Source: Prochlorococcus marinus str. MIT 1013 (GTDB lineage Bacteria; Cyanobacteriota; Cyanobacteriia; PCC-6307; Cyanobiaceae). From it: DNA of 64,000 nucleotides. Positions 60,816 through 64,000 of this stretch are shown piece by piece. The stretch's first letter is position 1. Every line of letters begins with the position of its first letter. Under the pieces are notes generated by a model. That model worked only from the letters and a program-made list of their open reading frames with translations. It ran no database searches and had not been told where the DNA came from. The translations under genes were made by a program, and so were the position numbers. The stretch spans positions 806,001 to 870,000 of the forward strand of contig NZ_CP114778.1 of the NCBI RefSeq assembly GCF_027359395.1, in the 5' to 3' direction.

Positions 60816-63043
60816 CTAATTATGGAGTCATATTGAAAGATCTTGGCAAATTAGAAGAAGCAGAGTTGTTACAACGCAAAGCAATTAAACTAAATCCTGA
60901 TTTTAGTAATGGTCATTCTAATTTAGGAATGATATTGAAAAATCTTGGCAAGTTAAAAGAAGCAGAATTATCCCAACGCAAAGCAATTGAACTCAATCCT
61001 AATTTCACAGAGGCGCATTATAATCTGGCAAGTATATTGATAGATCTTGGCAGATTAGAAGAAGCAGAATTAGCTATTCGCAAAGCAATTAAACTAAATC
61101 CTAATTTTGCTGAAGCTTATTCTACTCTTGGATGCATATTGAGAGATCTTGGCAGATTAAAAGAATCAGAATTATCACAACGCACAGCGATTGGACTTAA
61201 ATCTGATTTCGCTGAAGCATATTCCAATCTGGGAAATGTATTGAAAGATCTTGGTAAATTAAAAGAAGCAGAATTATCAACTCGAAAAGCAATTCAATTT
61301 AATCCTGATTTCGCAGAGGCTCATTCCAATCTGGGTAGCATTTTGAGAGATCTTGGTAAATTTAAAGAAGCAGAATTATCAACTCGGAAAGCAATCGAAC
61401 TCAACCCTAATATCGCAGAACCATATGCCAATCTAGGAAGCATATTAAAAGATCTTGGTAAATTTAAAGAAGCTGAAATATCAATGCACAAAGCTATTCA
61501 ACTCAAGCCTGATTACGCAATGGCGTATTCTAATCTGGGAGGCATATTAAAAGATCTTGGTAAATCAAAAGAAGCGCAAAGTTGTTTTCAAAAATGCCTT
61601 GAATTAGATCCAGATGATCTAGCTTATAACATACAAGCTAAACTTTTCATATCAAAAATACCCTTAAATCAATTGCAAATAAATCAAGACAGAGAGGAGA
61701 TAAATAGACAAATATCATTAATAGGTAATAACAATAATATAATCTATAAAAATAATAGTTTACCAACAACAATAGACTTTATTTTTTATTTAGCCTATCA
61801 TAATTGTTATAATGATAAAGAGATACTCCAAAATATAGCTAATAATTTATCAAAAAAGGATGGGATATTAAATACTAATTTCCGTTTAGACCAGCATATC
61901 AAAGAAAGTCAGGGAAGAAAAAGGATAAGACTCGGAATTTGTTCTAGCTATTTTTTTAATCATTCTGTAACGAAATGTTTTTTAAATTTAATTGAAGATC
62001 TTGCTAAATCTGGAATTGAAATAATCATATTTAAAGGAGAACTTGATCATACTGATAAAACAACAGATCATATTATTTCATTAGCGAGTGAAATAATAAC
62101 ATTACCAGATTCCTTAGAAAAATCTTGTCAAAAAGTTCTAAATAGTTCAATTGATATTCTTCTATATCTTGATATTGGAATGTCAGTAAAAACATATTTC
62201 ATGTCTTTATCAAGGCTAGCTCTAGTTCAAGTCCTTCATAGTGGACACCCACAAACTTCAGGTTCTCAAAATATGGATTACTACATAACCGCATCGCAAA
62301 AAGAAAATGAGAATTCTGATAAGTTCTTTTCAGAAAGATTGATAAGAATGACTAGACTTCCAGTAAATTATAGTCTACCTACAATTTTAAATAGTACTAT
62401 TAAAGCTTCAGATCTAGATATTTATGAGGATGATTTTATAATTGGACTTCCTCATACTTTATTTAAATACCACCCCGACTTTGATGATATTCTAGACAAA
62501 GTACTTGAGGAAATTCCTCATTCACGTTTATTGTTTTTCGAAGGTGTTAGAGAATACAATACAAAGGAATTATTGTCCAGGTGGGAACAAAATAGTAAGT
62601 ACATTTCAAGTAAATTAATAATTTGTCCACGTGTTAAATTTGATGATTATTTAACAATTTCAAAAAGATTTGATATCGTACTTGATACTATTTATTTTGG
62701 GATGGGTAATACCTTTTTTCAGGCAATGGCATTGGGTATTCCAGTTGTTACTTTGTTACCTGATAAACCACAAGGTGGATGCGTTTCTGCAGGTTATAAG
62801 CAGATGGGTATTTTAAATCCACCTATAGCAAAGTCAAAGAAAGAATATATTTCAATATGCAAAAAACTAGCATTTGATAATTCATACAGGAAAAATATTA
62901 GTAATCAAATACTTTTAAAAGCAAAAGATAATTTATTTAATGATCAAACAGTTTATAGACAATATATAGACTTCTTTCAAAAGGCATTGAAAGCTGCATA
63001 TAAAAAAGAATTACTTCCAAAAAATTGGGAACCATTAGAATAA
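60575..63043 (+). CDS. TPR protein with GT41 (OGT-like) domain, mosaic gene
   Basis: 822 residues; GTG start. The tag SEVKTFRVPFALGEIKENI and first TPR unit match the gene at 38073; the second unit matches those at 33973/30589 (VFSNYGVILKDLGKLEEAEL); units 3-5 are its own; units 6-9 and the GT-B domain (from about residue 449, donor site DTIYFGMGNTFFQAMALGIP near 703) match 24847-27039. All joints are in frame. Likely a protein or glycan glycosyltransferase. Converges with rfbB, 6 bp apart. Confidence 0.87.
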   Translation: MTEGKRNQKQEGSEVKTFRVPFALGEIKENISIPSNSKTKPSKEQIIDQAFKFHSQGNIQKAAKLYQYFIDKGFNDHRVFSNYGVILKDLGKLEEAELLQRKAIKLNPDFSNGHSNLGMILKNLGKLKEAELSQRKAIELNPNFTEAHYNLASILIDLGRLEEAELAIRKAIKLNPNFAEAYSTLGCILRDLGRLKESELSQRTAIGLKSDFAEAYSNLGNVLKDLGKLKEAELSTRKAIQFNPDFAEAHSNLGSILRDLGKFKEAELSTRKAIELNPNIAEPYANLGSILKDLGKFKEAEISMHKAIQLKPDYAMAYSNLGGILKDLGKSKEAQSCFQKCLELDPDDLAYNIQAKLFISKIPLNQLQINQDREEINRQISLIGNNNNIIYKNNSLPTTIDFIFYLAYHNCYNDKEILQNIANNLSKKDGILNTNFRLDQHIKESQGRKRIRLGICSSYFFNHSVTKCFLNLIEDLAKSGIEIIIFKGELDHTDKTTDHIISLASEIITLPDSLEKSCQKVLNSSIDILLYLDIGMSVKTYFMSLSRLALVQVLHSGHPQTSGSQNMDYYITASQKENENSDKFFSERLIRMTRLPVNYSLPTILNSTIKASDLDIYEDDFIIGLPHTLFKYHPDFDDILDKVLEEIPHSRLLFFEGVREYNTKELLSRWEQNSKYISSKLIICPRVKFDDYLTISKRFDIVLDTIYFGMGNTFFQAMALGIPVVTLLPDKPQGGCVSAGYKQMGILNPPIAKSKKEYISICKKLAFDNSYRKNISNQILLKAKDNLFNDQTVYRQYIDFFQKALKAAYKKELLPKNWEPLE
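61221..63036. repeat. 1816-bp direct repeat, copy 2 (with 25214-27029)
   Basis: Same as copy 1, constant offset 36007 bp. Confidence 0.95.
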
Positions 63044-63049
63044 AACAGA

Positions 63050-64000
63050 TTAAAGGTTTTTATTGGTGTTATCTTTCGAGAATTTATTACACCAATTTAC
63101 ATTTTTTAAATACCATTCAACAGTAAGTTCCATTGCATTTTCAAAATTATATTTAGGTTTCCATTTTAAATCTTCTGAAATTTTTTTATAGTTAATAGCA
63201 TATCTCCTATCGTGCCCTGGTCTATCTTTTATATAAGATTTAAACCGATTATGTGGTGCATTAAAAGTATTTTTTTTGTCAAGTAAATTACAAATTAATT
63301 CTACTATATCATTATTCGATTTTTGTACTCCAGCCCCAATACAATATGACTCTCCTACGCTACCTCGCAATATGACTCTTAATAAGGCATCTATATGATC
63401 TTCGACATATATCCAATCGCGTACATTTTTTCCATCACCGTAAATTGGAATCTTTTTATTATTTATAGCATTATTAATAATCACTGGAATAAGTTTTTCA
63501 GGAAATTGTCCAGGTCCAAAATTATTACTACAGTTTGTAATTAAGATAGGGATCCCATAAGTTTTATTCCAAGCTTTGACAAGATGATCACTTGCTGCCT
63601 TTGTAGCAGAGTATGGACTTCTTGGATCATACGAACTATTTTCAGAAAAAAAGCCTTCGGGTCCAAGTGATCCATAAACCTCATCTGTACTTACATGAAG
63701 AAGTTTAAAATTTTTCTTTCTAGGCAATGACAATGATTGCCAATGAGAACTTAATGCTTCTAATAAATTAAAAGTTCCAATTATATTACTTTCTAAAAAT
63801 ATTCTAGGACCTAGAATAGATCTATCTACATGACTTTCAGCTGCTAGATGAAAAACTATATCTGGATTACTAAAATCTATTGCATTTTTAGTATTATCTG
63901 AATTAGAAAGATCAATCTTTAATGTTTCTAATCTTTTAGAATCAAAATTCAAATTTAGAATATCTAAATCGCTTTCTTCGCCACATTTATCCAAATTAAA
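63050..64000 (-). CDS. rfbB: dTDP-glucose 4,6-dehydratase, N-terminus beyond window
   Basis: Makes dTDP-4-keto-6-deoxyglucose from dTDP-glucose for rhamnose and other deoxysugars. At least 316 residues are visible; the frame stays open to the window edge (FNLDKCGEE), so the Rossmann glycine motif lies outside. FHLAAESHVDRSI, HVSTDEVYGSLG, the YxxxK pair in SPYSATKAASDHLVKAW, TNCSNNFGPGQFPEKLIP and KNVRDWIYVEDH are extended-SDR signatures. The C-terminal KDRPGHDRRYAIN is the substrate-binding end. Intact counterpart of the pseudogene at 30138. Confidence 0.95.
   Translation of the reverse strand, partial: FNLDKCGEESDLDILNLNFDSKRLETLKIDLSNSDNTKNAIDFSNPDIVFHLAAESHVDRSILGPRIFLESNIIGTFNLLEALSSHWQSLSLPRKKNFKLLHVSTDEVYGSLGPEGFFSENSSYDPRSPYSATKAASDHLVKAWNKTYGIPILITNCSNNFGPGQFPEKLIPVIINNAINNKKIPIYGDGKNVRDWIYVEDHIDALLRVILRGSVGESYCIGAGVQKSNNDIVELICNLLDKKNTFNAPHNRFKSYIKDRPGHDRRYAINYKKISEDLKWKPKYNFENAMELTVEWYLKNVNWCNKFSKDNTNKNL

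Noticed and set aside
24980-63000. Regular ~102-bp repeated DNA resembling a CRISPR or minisatellite
   Set aside because: The period is 34 codons of TPR units in open reading frames; there are no short repeats with unique spacers.

Overview
The window looks like a low-light Prochlorococcus (picocyanobacterial) chromosome. It is AT-rich, has short or absent Shine-Dalgarno sites, carries the picocyanobacterial housekeeping run serS - rseP - rpsN - pnp - cysQ - rsmI, and then opens into a large tRNA-anchored genomic island. This assignment comes from gene content and style, not from a database search.

Layout. 1-8.3 kb is conserved core. 8.57 kb is an intact tRNA-Arg(UCU), followed by two tandem island segments, each closed by a 48-nt copy of the tRNA 3' half (11742-11789 and 17546-17593). 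A ~277-bp leader follows the intact tRNA and recurs after the last copy. These segments carry an old-yellow-enzyme oxidoreductase, kdsB, a sulfotransferase, a second pyruvate kinase and the first TPR-glycosyltransferase. 18-24 kb holds a class-III aminotransferase, a radical SAM/SPASM protein, a second kdsB-like gene and a kdsD-kdsA-kdsC operon, so the window encodes a complete route from ribulose-5-phosphate to CMP-KDO. 24-48 kb and 57.5-63 kb are dominated by a multigene family: nine proteins with a shared N-terminal tag and 34-residue TPR repeats but different C-terminal domains (OGT-like GT41 x5, 2-oxoglutarate/Fe(II) oxygenase, PAPS sulfotransferase, two unknown). Between them lie a carbamoyltransferase, an arylsulfotransferase-like protein, sulfotransferases, a GT4 glycosyltransferase and several decayed genes. 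The window ends inside an rfbB gene.

48.6-57.3 kb is an almost intact mobile element inserted in tRNA-Ala(GGC), with 46-bp att repeats, paired integrase arm sites, a primase, a VirE-like helicase, a fused HK97-type protease/capsid protein, DNA-binding proteins and a tyrosine recombinase. It has no portal, terminase or tail genes. It resembles the satellite-type tRNA-integrating elements (tycheposons) described in Prochlorococcus.

The most interesting signal is how these parts interact. 5' halves of tRNA-Ala with their promoter, 3' fragments of a 121-aa terminase-small-subunit-like gene, and long near-identical repeats lie at the borders of the TPR genes. The repeats (1.9 kb inverted, 1.8 kb direct, 0.65 kb direct, 0.5 kb inverted) begin and end inside TPR coding sequence. 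Homologous recombination between them would exchange promoters and TPR regions, or swap which C-terminal enzyme is expressed, without breaking the reading frame. I read this as a recombinational cassette system that diversifies protein- or glycan-modifying effectors at the cell surface; the function is inference, the repeat structure is visible.
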